This document shows positions 44,260-52,274 of a stretch of 64,000 nucleotides of DNA, in pieces. The translations under genes and the position numbers were made by a program. The notes under the pieces are model-generated. The model did not search any database. It saw only the letters and a list, made by a program, of their open reading frames with translations, and was not told where the DNA came from. Source of the stretch: Candidatus Neomarinimicrobiota bacterium (GTDB lineage Bacteria; Fidelibacterota; Marinisomatia; Marinisomatales; S15-B10); assembly GCA_036476315.1 (NCBI GenBank), contig JAZGBI010000008.1, forward strand, positions 1 to 64,000. The letters run 5' to 3'. Within the stretch, counting starts at the first letter, position 1, and every line of letters begins with the position of its first letter.

Positions 44260-44592
44260 TTACGAAGGGGTCCGCTTCAGTTGTTTCAATTGTTTCTCCT
44301 GAAAACCAGCTAGTAAAATCAACAGCTTACGAAGCTCTGTGACCATAACGTGACCATCCTGCCAACGAAGAACGGATGATCCTGTCCCGCCCCGGTGGGA
44401 TGGGATCGGCCATTCAATGAAATCAACATATGCTTTGTGATCGACTTTTGCTCGGGCGAAAAACCGGACGCGGGTGTGGGGTTTTCCATCAACAGCTGAC
44501 TCTAGTAATGCCACAGGATTCTTGAATTGAGAGGAAGCCGAATATGAAAAAGTATTTAGAGCTGAGTTAGGTAGGCAGGCACTACGTACCAA
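44260..44592 (-). CDS. Doubtful hypothetical protein
   Basis: A 110-codon frame without recognisable domain, rich in Arg, Lys and Ser, ending AGFQEKQLKQLKRTPS. No clear ribosome-binding site or signal. It lies between the GNAT gene and the toxin gene and may be a remnant or chance frame. The remaining bases to 44745 hold nothing I can identify. Confidence 0.25.
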   Translation of the reverse strand: MVRSACLPNSALNTFSYSASSQFKNPVALLESAVDGKPHTRVRFFARAKVDHKAYVDFIEWPIPSHRGGTGSSVLRWQDGHVMVTELRKLLILLAGFQEKQLKQLKRTPS

Positions 44593-44745
44593 TCCTCTTC
44601 TAATCTACTTTGTTCCGTCATGAAGTTTTGCAGTTTCACAAGATGCCAAGTTGTACAGCACCTATGGAAGCCGTTGTGACGCGAAGGTTATGGAGATTAG
44701 AGGATTTGCCTTGCGTGGGAAGAGTCGTAGGTTATTTGGAAAGGC

Positions 44746-45102
44746 CTAGCTTAAGTCGAAGACGATCCGTAAAGAGCTATCAATTTCTTCCAATAACTCA
44801 GATTCTAACTCGCCCCTAATCTCTGCCCCGCGCTTCTTGTGGTCGATCGGACGGGTTTGCAAACAATCCGCAACTGATTTCTTGTCGAGCCCATTTTGGG
44901 AGGATCGGCGAATTTCCACATTGGTTTTGATTCGACCTTTCTTCTTGCTCCAAGATGTGATTGGAACAACTTGGATAACAGGAACTTTTGCGTTGTAGAC
45001 GTTATTTGTCACTATTATACAGGGGCGACTTTTCCCTGTCTCAGACCCTTCGGTTGGATCCAAGTCAACGTCGATAATCATGCCCCGTGTGAGGTCACTC
45101 AC
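44746..45102 (-). CDS. MazF/PemK-type toxin endoribonuclease
   Basis: The 118 residues have the CcdB/PemK fold signature: TRGMIIDVDLDPTEGSETGK, then SRPCIIVTNN with the catalytic-region Arg, VIQVVPITS, and CLQTRPIDHKKR in the C-terminal half. It would cleave mRNA when free of antitoxin. It overlaps the upstream antitoxin gene by 8 bases, the normal order antitoxin-toxin. Confidence 0.9.
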   Translation of the reverse strand: MSDLTRGMIIDVDLDPTEGSETGKSRPCIIVTNNVYNAKVPVIQVVPITSWSKKKGRIKTNVEIRRSSQNGLDKKSVADCLQTRPIDHKKRGAEIRGELESELLEEIDSSLRIVFDLS

Positions 45103-45331
45103 TCGGCCATCCGTCTACTGCGGCTTCTGTCAGTTTCTTAATTTCAGAGTCTTCCTCATACAGTTCCGAATACAGAATGGCTGACTCTACCAACCTCTGA
45201 GTTTCAAACCTCTTTTTGAGCTGGTCAATTGCGGCACGCACGAGGGAACTTCTGTCCTTAAACCCAAATTCACCGCACCGATTTAAGAACTCATCTTGTG
45301 TCTCTTCAATGCTAATCCTTTTTTGTAACAT
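45095..45331 (-). CDS. Ribbon-helix-helix antitoxin of the MazF module
   Basis: This 78-residue protein has an N-terminal beta strand and helix-turn-helix-like ribbon (KRISIEETQDEFLNRCGEFG, then FKDRSSLVRAAIDQLKKRF) typical of RHH/CopG antitoxins, and an acidic tail (ELYEEDSEIKKLTEAA) that would cover the toxin. AGGGAGGAA precedes the start. As in related modules, it probably represses its own promoter in the AT-rich sequence 45332-45420. Confidence 0.8.
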   Translation of the reverse strand: MLQKRISIEETQDEFLNRCGEFGFKDRSSLVRAAIDQLKKRFETQRLVESAILYSELYEEDSEIKKLTEAAVDGWPSE

Positions 45332-45568
45332 TTTTCCTCCCTTTGGCCTTGGTTTATGACACCATTATTACGGCCCTAATATACGGTACAGAATTAAGAA
45401 CATCAATGAGGACTATTATACGCTCTTTGTGCGCTTTTGTTCCATTTCTTTGATACTTTTATCGAATAATTAGCTTTCCTCGCTTAGAAGTGCTTTAGAA
45501 CGCTTTCTCGGCCTATCTTGGGGCCGCCTTGTCGATACTATTACCCTCAGGAGATACAGTTGCCATAA

Positions 45569-45755
45569 TGATATTTCAAGAGATTTGCGCCAGAAATAAC
45601 GGAAAGCTTCCTATTGATAATATGATATCAGAATCGTAGTATCGATTAAAAGGGGTGTTATTCCACCGAGGGTGGTCGTCAAAACCTGACCTGGGTAATG
45701 CCAGCGTAGGAAATGAGAAAACAGACTATCAGAATCCTCTTCGGTTTGAAGGGGA
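45569..45755 (+). repeat. Direct repeat copy 1 (promoter, degenerate TPP riboswitch, hairpin)
   Basis: This segment aligns with 47713-47915 almost throughout, from TGATATTTCAAGAGATTTGC to the GAAGGGGA arm, with scattered substitutions and a net loss of 16 bases inside the riboswitch. It contains a promoter-like TTGATA-17-TAGTAT (45614-45642). The stretch 45332-45568 before it is AT-rich and holds no gene. Confidence 0.9.
45649..45717 (+). promoter_or_regulatory. Degenerate TPP riboswitch (copy 1)
   Basis: It keeps the 5' AGGGGTG and the 3' core ACCTGACCTGGGTAATGCCAGCG of the THI element. The central segment with the conserved GGCTGAGA, which recognises the pyrimidine part of thiamine pyrophosphate, is replaced by a short unrelated sequence. 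The following hairpin (TCCTCTTC/GAAGGGGA, 45735-45755) has lost its T-run. I infer that this copy cannot bind TPP normally or terminate efficiently. Confidence 0.75.
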
Positions 45756-45920
45756 CTTTCGTTTTCTTGACTCTTGCTTGATTTTCAACAACCTTGGTAA
45801 GTATTGTTTGATCCAATTATCAACTTGAATCGCAATTCATAATCTGTGCATTGGTTATTAACATAAAGACAACAATGGAGAAAGTCCTCAAGTTCTTTTT
45901 TTGCTGATAGTGATGGGGAT

Positions 45921-46163
45921 ATAAACATTTCCTCCCCAGTTGATTACGATATCAAAAGTGGTCTTGAAATTCCAGTGGAAGAACGCTCTCCGGAGGAGGT
46001 GACAAGGATTAAGGGAATTCAGTTTACGATTGAGGATATCGATGTGGCAACACCTCCCTCTGATGTGACTCCTGCTGAATCAATCAAAGGGATAATAACA
46101 GAAAAAGGAATTGCTGGATATCCTTACATTAGATCGTTGCAGGAACAAAAAAATGAGAGATAA
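45921..46163 (+). pseudogene. mtnA: 5'-truncated methylthioribose-1-phosphate isomerase gene
   Basis: An open frame that becomes MtnA-like near 45921 reads INISSPVDYDIKSGLEIPVE, then ERSPEEVTRIKGIQF and PPSDVTPAESIKGIITEKG, the C-terminal end of MtnA. The catalytic N-terminal domains (about 280 residues) are missing and a stop lies upstream at 45864. Its stop overlaps the mtnP start, so this was an mtnA-mtnP operon whose first gene lost its 5' part, perhaps when copy 1 of the direct repeat was inserted or recombined. Confidence 0.7.
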
Positions 46164-46947
46164 AATCAAAGTAGGTATCATTGGAGGTTCTGGACTTGAG
46201 GACCCAGCATTCATTGATAATTATTCATCTGCTAAAGTATCTACCCCATATGGAGAGCCAAGTTCTGAACTTATTCTCGGTAGAATCTCAGATATTCCGG
46301 TAGTAATAATCTCCAGACATGGAAAGGGCCATACAATTACTCCATCTAATGTGAACTACCGTGGGAATCTTTGGTCTCTAAAAGATCAGGGATGTACTCA
46401 TGTCTTAGCCACGACTGCCTGTGGCTCATTGAGAGAAGATATCAAACGAGGGGACTTTGTTCTTCCTGATCAATTCTTTGATCGCACCACAAAACGTGAA
46501 AGTACGTTTTATGATGAATCAAATGTTCAACATGTACCTATGGGATCACCTTTCTGTGAAAAGACACGTGCAGTTTTACAAAATCAAGCACAAAAATTAG
46601 AATTGAAATATCATCTGGGAGGAACCATAGTCACAATTGAAGGTCCCAGATTTAGCACTAAAGCGGAAAGTATGCTGTTCAGGTCATGGGGTTGCGATGT
46701 AATTAATATGTCGACGGTTCCTGAAGTGGTCTTAGCCCGTGAGCTTGGTATGTGCTACCAAAGTATTGCAATGAGTACTGATTATGACTGTTGGCATGAA
46801 AGCGAAGAAGAAGTATCGATGGAGATGATATTTGCAGTTATGGCAGAAAATGCTGAAAATGTTAAGAAACTAGTTATGAATACAATTCCATCTTTATCAA
46901 CAGGAGAATGCAAGTGCCAATCGTTTCATAGGAGTGCCAGTGAATAA
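46153..46947 (+). CDS. mtnP: S-methyl-5'-thioadenosine phosphorylase
   Basis: This 264-residue enzyme phosphorolyses methylthioadenosine to adenine and methylthioribose 1-phosphate. It shows VGIIGGSGLEDP, the phosphate-binding ISRHGKGHTITPSNVNYRGN and ATTACGSLREDIKRGDFVLP, GTIVTIEGPRFSTKAES, and INMSTVPEVVLARELGMCY with the Met-Ser-Thr purine site. ATG 46153 gives the standard N-terminus. Base composition is clearly more AT-rich than the surrounding operons, suggesting transfer. Confidence 0.94.
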   Translation: MRDKIKVGIIGGSGLEDPAFIDNYSSAKVSTPYGEPSSELILGRISDIPVVIISRHGKGHTITPSNVNYRGNLWSLKDQGCTHVLATTACGSLREDIKRGDFVLPDQFFDRTTKRESTFYDESNVQHVPMGSPFCEKTRAVLQNQAQKLELKYHLGGTIVTIEGPRFSTKAESMLFRSWGCDVINMSTVPEVVLARELGMCYQSIAMSTDYDCWHESEEEVSMEMIFAVMAENAENVKKLVMNTIPSLSTGECKCQSFHRSASE

Positions 46948-47461
46948 TAGAAAATTAAGGAATAAGATAAGAACGATTCCAGATTTTCCCAAAACCGGGA
47001 TACAATTCAGGGACATCACAACTCTTTTATTGGATAATGATGCATTCACGGAATCCATTGACATTTTTTGCGACGAGTTTAAGGACAAGGAAATCGATGT
47101 TATTGTAGGTATTGAAAGCAGAGGCTTCATTTTTGCTTCTCCATTGGCTCTGAAACTTGGGTGTGCTCTAGCTATAGCAAGAAAACCCGGTAAGCTACCT
47201 GGTAACAAAATATCAGTAGAATATGATCTTGAGTATGGAACTGACACAATTGAGATGCATACAGATGCTGTAAAAAAGGGAAACAGAGTATTGATAGTTG
47301 ATGACTTACTTGCAACCGGTGGCACAGCGAAAGCTGTTGGGGAATTGGTTAGAAAATTAAAGGGTGATATAGTCAGCTTTGCATTTCTAATAAATCTTCT
47401 GGAGTTAAAAGGTGTTAATTTACTTAAACCCCACCCGATTTTTTACATTGTTGAATATTAA
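46934..47461 (+). CDS. apt: Adenine phosphoribosyltransferase
   Basis: This 175-residue type I PRTase converts adenine and PRPP to AMP. It has TIPDFPKTGIQFRDITTLL, VIVGIESRGFIFASPLAL, ARKPGKLPGNKISVEYDLEYG, and the PRPP loop VLIVDDLLATGGTAKA. GTG start inside the end of mtnP (14-base overlap). It recycles the adenine released by MtnP, a sensible metabolic pair. AT-rich like mtnP. Confidence 0.95.
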   Translation: MPVNNRKLRNKIRTIPDFPKTGIQFRDITTLLLDNDAFTESIDIFCDEFKDKEIDVIVGIESRGFIFASPLALKLGCALAIARKPGKLPGNKISVEYDLEYGTDTIEMHTDAVKKGNRVLIVDDLLATGGTAKAVGELVRKLKGDIVSFAFLINLLELKGVNLLKPHPIFYIVEY

Positions 47462-47712
47462 ATAGGTCAAAGAAATGCCACCAAAGTCAGTAATTATGGA
47501 AATGATGAAGTTGTAACTCGGTGGGAGAGAGGTTCTTGCGCATTTCTATTAACGATTCATAATTCTGTTCATCGCAGCAGCAACCAGAATCTGAGAGCAA
47601 CCTCGCAAAGGATTATTGGCAGAAAACCAGGCACCATCCAAACAAGTGACATATTGAGATCGGCAGGTTCTGGCCAGGTTCCTGCGACCTTCAGGAGATG
47701 AAGTTTCTATCT

Positions 47713-47915
47713 TGACATTTCAAGAAATCTCCGCCAAGAATAACGGAAAGTTTCCGATTGATAATATGATATCAGAATGGTAGTGTCAATCAAAAGGGGT
47801 GTTATTCCGCCGAGGGTGGGATGGCTGAGATTAGACTCTTAGAACCTGAACTGGGTAATGCCAGCGGAGGAAATGAGAAAACAGACTATCAGAATCCTCT
47901 TCGGTTTGAAGGGGA
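47713..47915 (+). repeat. Direct repeat copy 2 (promoter, TPP riboswitch, terminator)
   Basis: It matches 45569-45755. It contains TTGATA-17-TAGTGT (47758-47786) as a promoter, then the riboswitch and its terminator. The two copies flank the mtnA remnant, mtnP and apt. The 250 bases between apt and this repeat show no gene. Confidence 0.9.
47793..47876 (+). promoter_or_regulatory. TPP riboswitch (THI element), copy 2, apparently intact
   Basis: All conserved blocks are present in order: AGGGGTG, GGCTGAGA (pyrimidine sensor), ACCTGAACTGGGTAATGCCA with GCGGAGGAAATGAG (pyrophosphate sensor and closing stem). It begins about ten bases after a promoter-like -10 box. The next gene downstream is an SGNH hydrolase at 48104, not a thiamine gene, so the switch looks orphaned. 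Confidence 0.88.
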
Positions 47916-47921
47916 TTTTTT
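47895..47921 (+). terminator. Riboswitch-associated intrinsic terminator
   Basis: TCCTCTTC (47895-47902), loop GGTTT, GAAGGGGA (47908-47915), then six T. It follows the aptamer by about 20 bases, the layout of a transcriptional OFF switch. Confidence 0.85.
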
Positions 47922-48103
47922 CTGATTCTCACACTGCTAGGCAAAATTGCACGTCGTATAGTCCCTGCAATACAAGAAGCCAATGAATCTCGGTGTCTCG
48001 GTATTTATATGTTACAATTGAGGTACAATCAGTAGTTATTCGGCATCCCAGCTAACTAAGGGTGGTTGTATTTCGCCAATCTCGATCTGAAAGGGGGCTG
48101 ATC

Positions 48104-48964
48104 ATGCGGAGCATTCTCGCAGATATTGAATTGTACATACTTCTAATCGCTATTCTCGATGTGGGAGCTATGATTTCAGGCTGTTCCCTGGTTTCTTCTG
48201 GAGGAGATGAAACGACGGCTCTGAAGCAAGCTTCTACTTTGATTGCTGAACGGGGAGACACAACTTGGGATCTCGTTGCATTGGGTGATTCCACCCCAAC
48301 AGGATCTGGTGTTAGCGCAGACCTCTCATATGTCCAAGTCTATTCAGCATACATTGAGGAGGATCTTGGGGTCGATGTAGTAGTCAAGAACTGGGCCACG
48401 AATATGACCCAGACCGTTGCAGACCACGTTGAGGCGGTCCGTAGTGGTGAGGAATTGCGCGAGGATCTACGAAATGCAGAGGTCATTACCATCTGGCTGG
48501 GATGGCATGACTTGATCCCCAATATCGGTATCGGGAGAGGTGGTCCCTGCTACGAGCGTGCCGATGAAGTAGATGTGGACTGTCTTGGTGAAGTGACAAA
48601 TCCTATGCGGGAGGGTTTCGATAAGCTCTTGTCAGAGATTGTGTCTCTTGCAAGCCCAGATGAAACGTTAATCCTGATAGCTGATGTTGGAATTCCGTCT
48701 CTTTTCGTGGCGAGATGGAAAGAGTACGGCACTTTGGATGTATTGAAACGGGATGCCTATGAGGTATGGCGCGAATACATTATTCAAGCTGCCCGCAAGT
48801 ATCAGGTCCACGTTGTCAATACATATGAGGTGCTTAATGGACCGAACGGCGATCAGGAGACGCCACCCCAGTATATGCAGTCCGATGGCCTTCATTTCAA
48901 TGAACAAGGGCATAAGTTGATTGCTGATCTTCATCGCAGGGTGGGATACGAATACTCCCGATAA
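48104..48964 (+). CDS. SGNH/GDSL-like hydrolase lipoprotein
   Basis: This 286-residue protein has a lipoprotein signal (GAMISG-C, Cys27). The SGNH blocks are LVALGDSTPTGSG with the nucleophile Ser, VVVKNWATNMTQT, ITIWLGWHDLIPN in place of the usual GxND, and DGLHFNEQGHKLIADL with the catalytic Asp and His. It probably acts as an esterase or lipase outside the cytoplasm. ATG 48104 follows AAAGGGGG. The gap 48965-49302 after it contains no gene I can support. Confidence 0.82.
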   Translation: MRSILADIELYILLIAILDVGAMISGCSLVSSGGDETTALKQASTLIAERGDTTWDLVALGDSTPTGSGVSADLSYVQVYSAYIEEDLGVDVVVKNWATNMTQTVADHVEAVRSGEELREDLRNAEVITIWLGWHDLIPNIGIGRGGPCYERADEVDVDCLGEVTNPMREGFDKLLSEIVSLASPDETLILIADVGIPSLFVARWKEYGTLDVLKRDAYEVWREYIIQAARKYQVHVVNTYEVLNGPNGDQETPPQYMQSDGLHFNEQGHKLIADLHRRVGYEYSR

Positions 48965-49302
48965 TTCGAACTTGACCTGACGTGCAAGGCTATGGTGTAA
49001 TTGTCAGAGTCTCTTCTCTCTCCGAAATGGCCTTCACACGATCTTGAATGTCCCAGTCAATTCTGCAATGTCATTTTCCTCCGTTAAGTCTGGATACACA
49101 GTTTGTAAATGGGATTCCCGATTATGGTAACGTGAGCAAAACGTGACCAAAAACAACACACAATGGTACACAGAACTTCACCAGTCAACACAGTGAGAAA
49201 TCACTATCGCTCGTCGGAAAACCTGGTTTCTCGTCGCATGATGGATGGATTCATATTGACCAAAGTTTCGAGTGTTTCTCCTGGGGGTCCCATGTAACTT
49301 TC

Positions 49303-50133
49303 ATGGACGTGCAATCCTTCTCAGATATCCTCGATCATCAAGTTCGCGCGGTGGATTCCCGGTTGTGTGTGGGGCTGGACCTGGACGCAAACAGAGTCAG
49401 TTCAGGCGGATCGACGTCATTTGAGAATCTGAGGGATTTCGGACGGATGGTCATCGACGCCACTCTCAAGTTTGCGGCAGCATTCAAACTCAATTTCGCC
49501 TTTTTTGAGCGCCATGGAAGTGCGGGATTTCGATGGTTGGAGGACATTCTGAGTCAGATCGATGGTCGGAGGCTCACCATAGGGGATGGAAAGTGGGGCG
49601 ACATTTCCAATTCGGCGGAACATTACGCCTCCGCCATATTCGATAAGTTTGGATTTGATGCCGCAACGGTGAATCCATACATGGGTCGTGATGCCATTAT
49701 TCCATTTCTTGAAAGATCGGAAAAGGGAGCATTTGTCCTCTGCTTGACATCCAATGACAGCGCATCAGATCTACAATATCAGAAGGTGGGGAACGCGAGG
49801 TTGTACGGGAGAGTTGTATCGCTGACAAGAGAATTGAATGTAAACAACAACTGTGGTCTTGTGGTTGGAGCAACCAGGGAAGCAGAACTTGGATATGTGC
49901 GGGAACGAGCAGGGAATATGCCCTTTCTTATCCCGGGCGTCGGCGCCCAGGGTGGAAATCTGGAAGCAAGCGTCCGGATTGGGAATAGAGGCGGCGTTGC
50001 ACTTATCAGTGTTTCCAGGAGCATTCTGTATGCGGGGGACCAAAGTGAGGAGGCGATCCGCAAAGCAGCAAAGGAATACAGCCACCGGATCAATGCCTCT
50101 CTCGAGCATGGAAACTCCCCCAGCGGGTCTTGA
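49303..50133 (+). CDS. pyrF: Orotidine 5'-phosphate decarboxylase, type 2
   Basis: This 276-residue enzyme performs the last step of UMP synthesis. It shows DSRLCVGLDLD, FKLNFAFFERHGSAG, and DGKWGDISNSAEHYA with the catalytic Asp-x-Lys-x-x-Asp. It ends with PFLIPGVGAQGGNLE and GVALISVSRSILYA. The active-site block is less standard than the usual D-A-K-R-G-D-I: Trp replaces Arg and Ser-Asn-Ser follows. The Lys and both Asp are kept. It is followed one base later by pyrE. Confidence 0.92.
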   Translation: MDVQSFSDILDHQVRAVDSRLCVGLDLDANRVSSGGSTSFENLRDFGRMVIDATLKFAAAFKLNFAFFERHGSAGFRWLEDILSQIDGRRLTIGDGKWGDISNSAEHYASAIFDKFGFDAATVNPYMGRDAIIPFLERSEKGAFVLCLTSNDSASDLQYQKVGNARLYGRVVSLTRELNVNNNCGLVVGATREAELGYVRERAGNMPFLIPGVGAQGGNLEASVRIGNRGGVALISVSRSILYAGDQSEEAIRKAAKEYSHRINASLEHGNSPSGS

Positions 50134-50134
50134 A

Positions 50135-50713
50135 ATGAAGAGTATTCTTGAGGTGATGAAGTCGACCGGCGCCATTACGGAAGGTCACTTTCTTCTCACC
50201 TCCGGTCGACACAGCGGTGTCTATCTGGAAAAATTCCGCCTGCTGGAAAATCCAGAGATCCTGGATGATGTGGGTCGGCTCATGGCTGAGGCGTTTGGAG
50301 AGGAAGAAACAGACGTTGTTCTCGGAGCCGCAGTTGGTGGAGTTCTGTTGAGTTACGCCACGGCACGGGTACTTAAGAAACGGGGAATCTTCGCGGAGAG
50401 GGTGGATGGAAGACTGGACCTGAGGCGCGGCTTCGTTCTGCACCAGAATGAAAGGGTCCTTATCGTCGAGGATATTGTGACCACCGGTGGCTCCGTGGAA
50501 GAGTTGATCCAGGTTGTAGAGGGACACAGGGCCAGGCTGGTAGGGATTGCGTGTCTGGTGGACAGGACAGAAAAAGGGGTCGATTTCGGACATCTTACAA
50601 AGCCCCTCTTAAGATATCCTTCAGTATCCTGGGAGTCCCGTGATTGCCCGCTCTGCAAAAGTGGTATTCCCATTGAATCGAGAGGCCGAACGGGAAAGGA
50701 AGAAGAATCGTGA
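50135..50713 (+). CDS. pyrE: Orotate phosphoribosyltransferase
   Basis: This 192-residue enzyme couples orotate and PRPP to OMP, the substrate of PyrF. It shows GHFLLTSGRHSGVYLEKFRL, GAAVGGVLLSYATAR, and the PRPP loop RVLIVEDIVTTGGSVEEL, with a short Cys-containing tail (RDCPLCKSGIP) of a kind also found in OPRTs of other phyla. Start is ATG 50135; the open frame reaches back into pyrF but without similarity. Confidence 0.95.
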   Translation: MKSILEVMKSTGAITEGHFLLTSGRHSGVYLEKFRLLENPEILDDVGRLMAEAFGEEETDVVLGAAVGGVLLSYATARVLKKRGIFAERVDGRLDLRRGFVLHQNERVLIVEDIVTTGGSVEELIQVVEGHRARLVGIACLVDRTEKGVDFGHLTKPLLRYPSVSWESRDCPLCKSGIPIESRGRTGKEEES

Positions 50714-51357
50714 GATTCTCGATGCTTCCCTGGTCGCTATTCTGGCTCTGGGTGGCTTGCGGTGAGAAGCCCACGGAATTGGCCGTCATTAACACAGATT
50801 TCGGGAAAACAGTGGTACGATTCTATGACGACGTGGCACCAAAACATGTTGAGAGTTTCAAAATACTTGTGTCCCAAGGATACTTCGACGGAACCACATT
50901 TCACAGGGTCATACCGGGATTTGTGATTCAAGGAGGTGATCCCAACACCAGAGATGAGGATCGAGCGAATGATGGTCAGGGGGGCCATGCGGGGAAATAC
51001 TATGGGATAGGCGATGAGGAGGATCCAAATACCTGGCAGCTCCCTGCTGAGTTTAGCAAAAGGCGACACGTGCGTGGTGCCCTATCCATGGCCAGGTCCG
51101 ATAATCCCAACAGTGCGGGAAGTCAGTTCTTCATCTGTGTGGAACCCGTTTTTCGCCTGGACGGTAGATACACCGTCTTCGGCCAGATTGTTGAGGGAAT
51201 GGACTTTATTGACAGAATTGTGAACGTGGACACACCCGGAAAACTCGATCCCAATTATCAAGGACGCGACAAGGACAATCCATTGGTACCCGTGCCTGTG
51301 ACAATTCGTCTCAGTACTGATCGGGAACTTAGGATCGAGATTCAAGGAAATTCATGA
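50710..51357 (+). CDS. Cyclophilin-type peptidyl-prolyl isomerase lipoprotein
   Basis: This 215-residue protein has a lipobox (LWVA-C, Cys17) followed by a cyclophilin domain: FHRVIPGFVIQGGDPNTRDE, SMARSDNPNSAGSQFFICVE and LDGRYTVFGQIVEGMDFID, which include the active-site Arg, Phe, Gln and His-less loop. GTG start overlapping the pyrE stop by 4 bases. It would assist folding in the periplasm or on the outer membrane. Confidence 0.9.
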   Translation: MRFSMLPWSLFWLWVACGEKPTELAVINTDFGKTVVRFYDDVAPKHVESFKILVSQGYFDGTTFHRVIPGFVIQGGDPNTRDEDRANDGQGGHAGKYYGIGDEEDPNTWQLPAEFSKRRHVRGALSMARSDNPNSAGSQFFICVEPVFRLDGRYTVFGQIVEGMDFIDRIVNVDTPGKLDPNYQGRDKDNPLVPVPVTIRLSTDRELRIEIQGNS

Positions 51358-52274
51358 GTCGGCGGCTGAGAATCGGACTGGCGCTGGCCGGCGGAGGGGC
51401 CAGGGGAGCAGCACATATTGGGGTCCTTCAGGTTTTCCATGATCACGGCATTTCCATTGACGCCGTAGCCGGAAGTTCAGCTGGAGCGGTGATCGGAGCC
51501 ATGTATGCCGCGACCCTCGATCCCGTTTGGGTGGAGAACCGATATCGTGAGTATCTGAACAGCGCCTGTTTTAGGGACTTGGGTTTGCATCACTTAAAAA
51601 ACGGGTCTAACCGGGGTGATTCATTTCTTGAACAGGTCAGTCGTTTTGTCAAAGACAGACTGGTGATTACGTTAGCCCTGAATCGAAAAGGAATTATTGA
51701 AAGAGCGAAGCTGGAGAAGAGTATTGAGTTCCTTCTCCCCGTGAAAGATTTTTCGGATTTGAAGATTCCCCTCTCCGTTGTTGTCACCGATTTGAATGCG
51801 GGCTCCGAACTCGCTATTTCATCGGGTGATCTCATTGACGCTGTGGTTCACAGTTCCTCCATTCCAGGTTTCATCTCTCCTTCCCAGAAGGATGGACAGA
51901 TTCTTGTGGACGGAGGCGTTGCCGCGCCCATTCCCATAAATCACTTGCCAAAATGGGCTGTCGATTTTACAATTGCCGTCGATATTGCATTGCGGGAAGT
52001 CGATAGCCTGGGGGATTTCAATTTGATTGAACTTATGACCCGGACAAAGCTGGTTACGGGCGTCAAGCTCGCTGATGAACTCGCCAGAAGGGCTAACTTC
52101 GTCATTGAACCGGAAGTGGCGGGCGCGCATTGGTCCGAATTCCAGCGTACGGAAGAGCTGCTGGAAAGCGGACGCAGAGCTGCAGTGTCCGCCCTCCCTT
52201 CTCTTCGGGAACAGATCAACCTGAGAAATCGTTGGACTTTCAAGCTCATGAAAAGGTTCAGAAACAGCGCATGA
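51354..52274 (+). CDS. Patatin-like phospholipase
   Basis: This 306-residue protein has the patatin oxyanion loop ALAGGGARGAAHIGV, the nucleophile elbow AGSSAGAVIG and the catalytic dyad Asp in LVDGGVAAPIP. There is no signal peptide or barrel, so it is a short RssA-like cytoplasmic lipase. ATGA overlaps on both sides tie it to the cyclophilin and DsbD genes. Confidence 0.9.
   Translation: MSRRLRIGLALAGGGARGAAHIGVLQVFHDHGISIDAVAGSSAGAVIGAMYAATLDPVWVENRYREYLNSACFRDLGLHHLKNGSNRGDSFLEQVSRFVKDRLVITLALNRKGIIERAKLEKSIEFLLPVKDFSDLKIPLSVVVTDLNAGSELAISSGDLIDAVVHSSSIPGFISPSQKDGQILVDGGVAAPIPINHLPKWAVDFTIAVDIALREVDSLGDFNLIELMTRTKLVTGVKLADELARRANFVIEPEVAGAHWSEFQRTEELLESGRRAAVSALPSLREQINLRNRWTFKLMKRFRNSA

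Noticed and set aside
44746-45331. MazF/antitoxin pair as part of a larger phage-defence system
   Set aside because: The neighbours are a GNAT gene, a doubtful frame and salvage genes; no nuclease, helicase, sensor or other defence gene is present, so it is an ordinary toxin-antitoxin module.
49130-49300. Possible recombination or attachment site in the gap before pyrF
   Set aside because: Short GTGA-containing motifs recur (also near 44335) but there is no inverted-repeat core and no recombinase gene.
43165-49302. Integrative element with integrase and attachment sites
   Set aside because: No integrase, transposase, relaxase or tRNA-gene target is visible; the direct repeats are explained by the riboswitch units.
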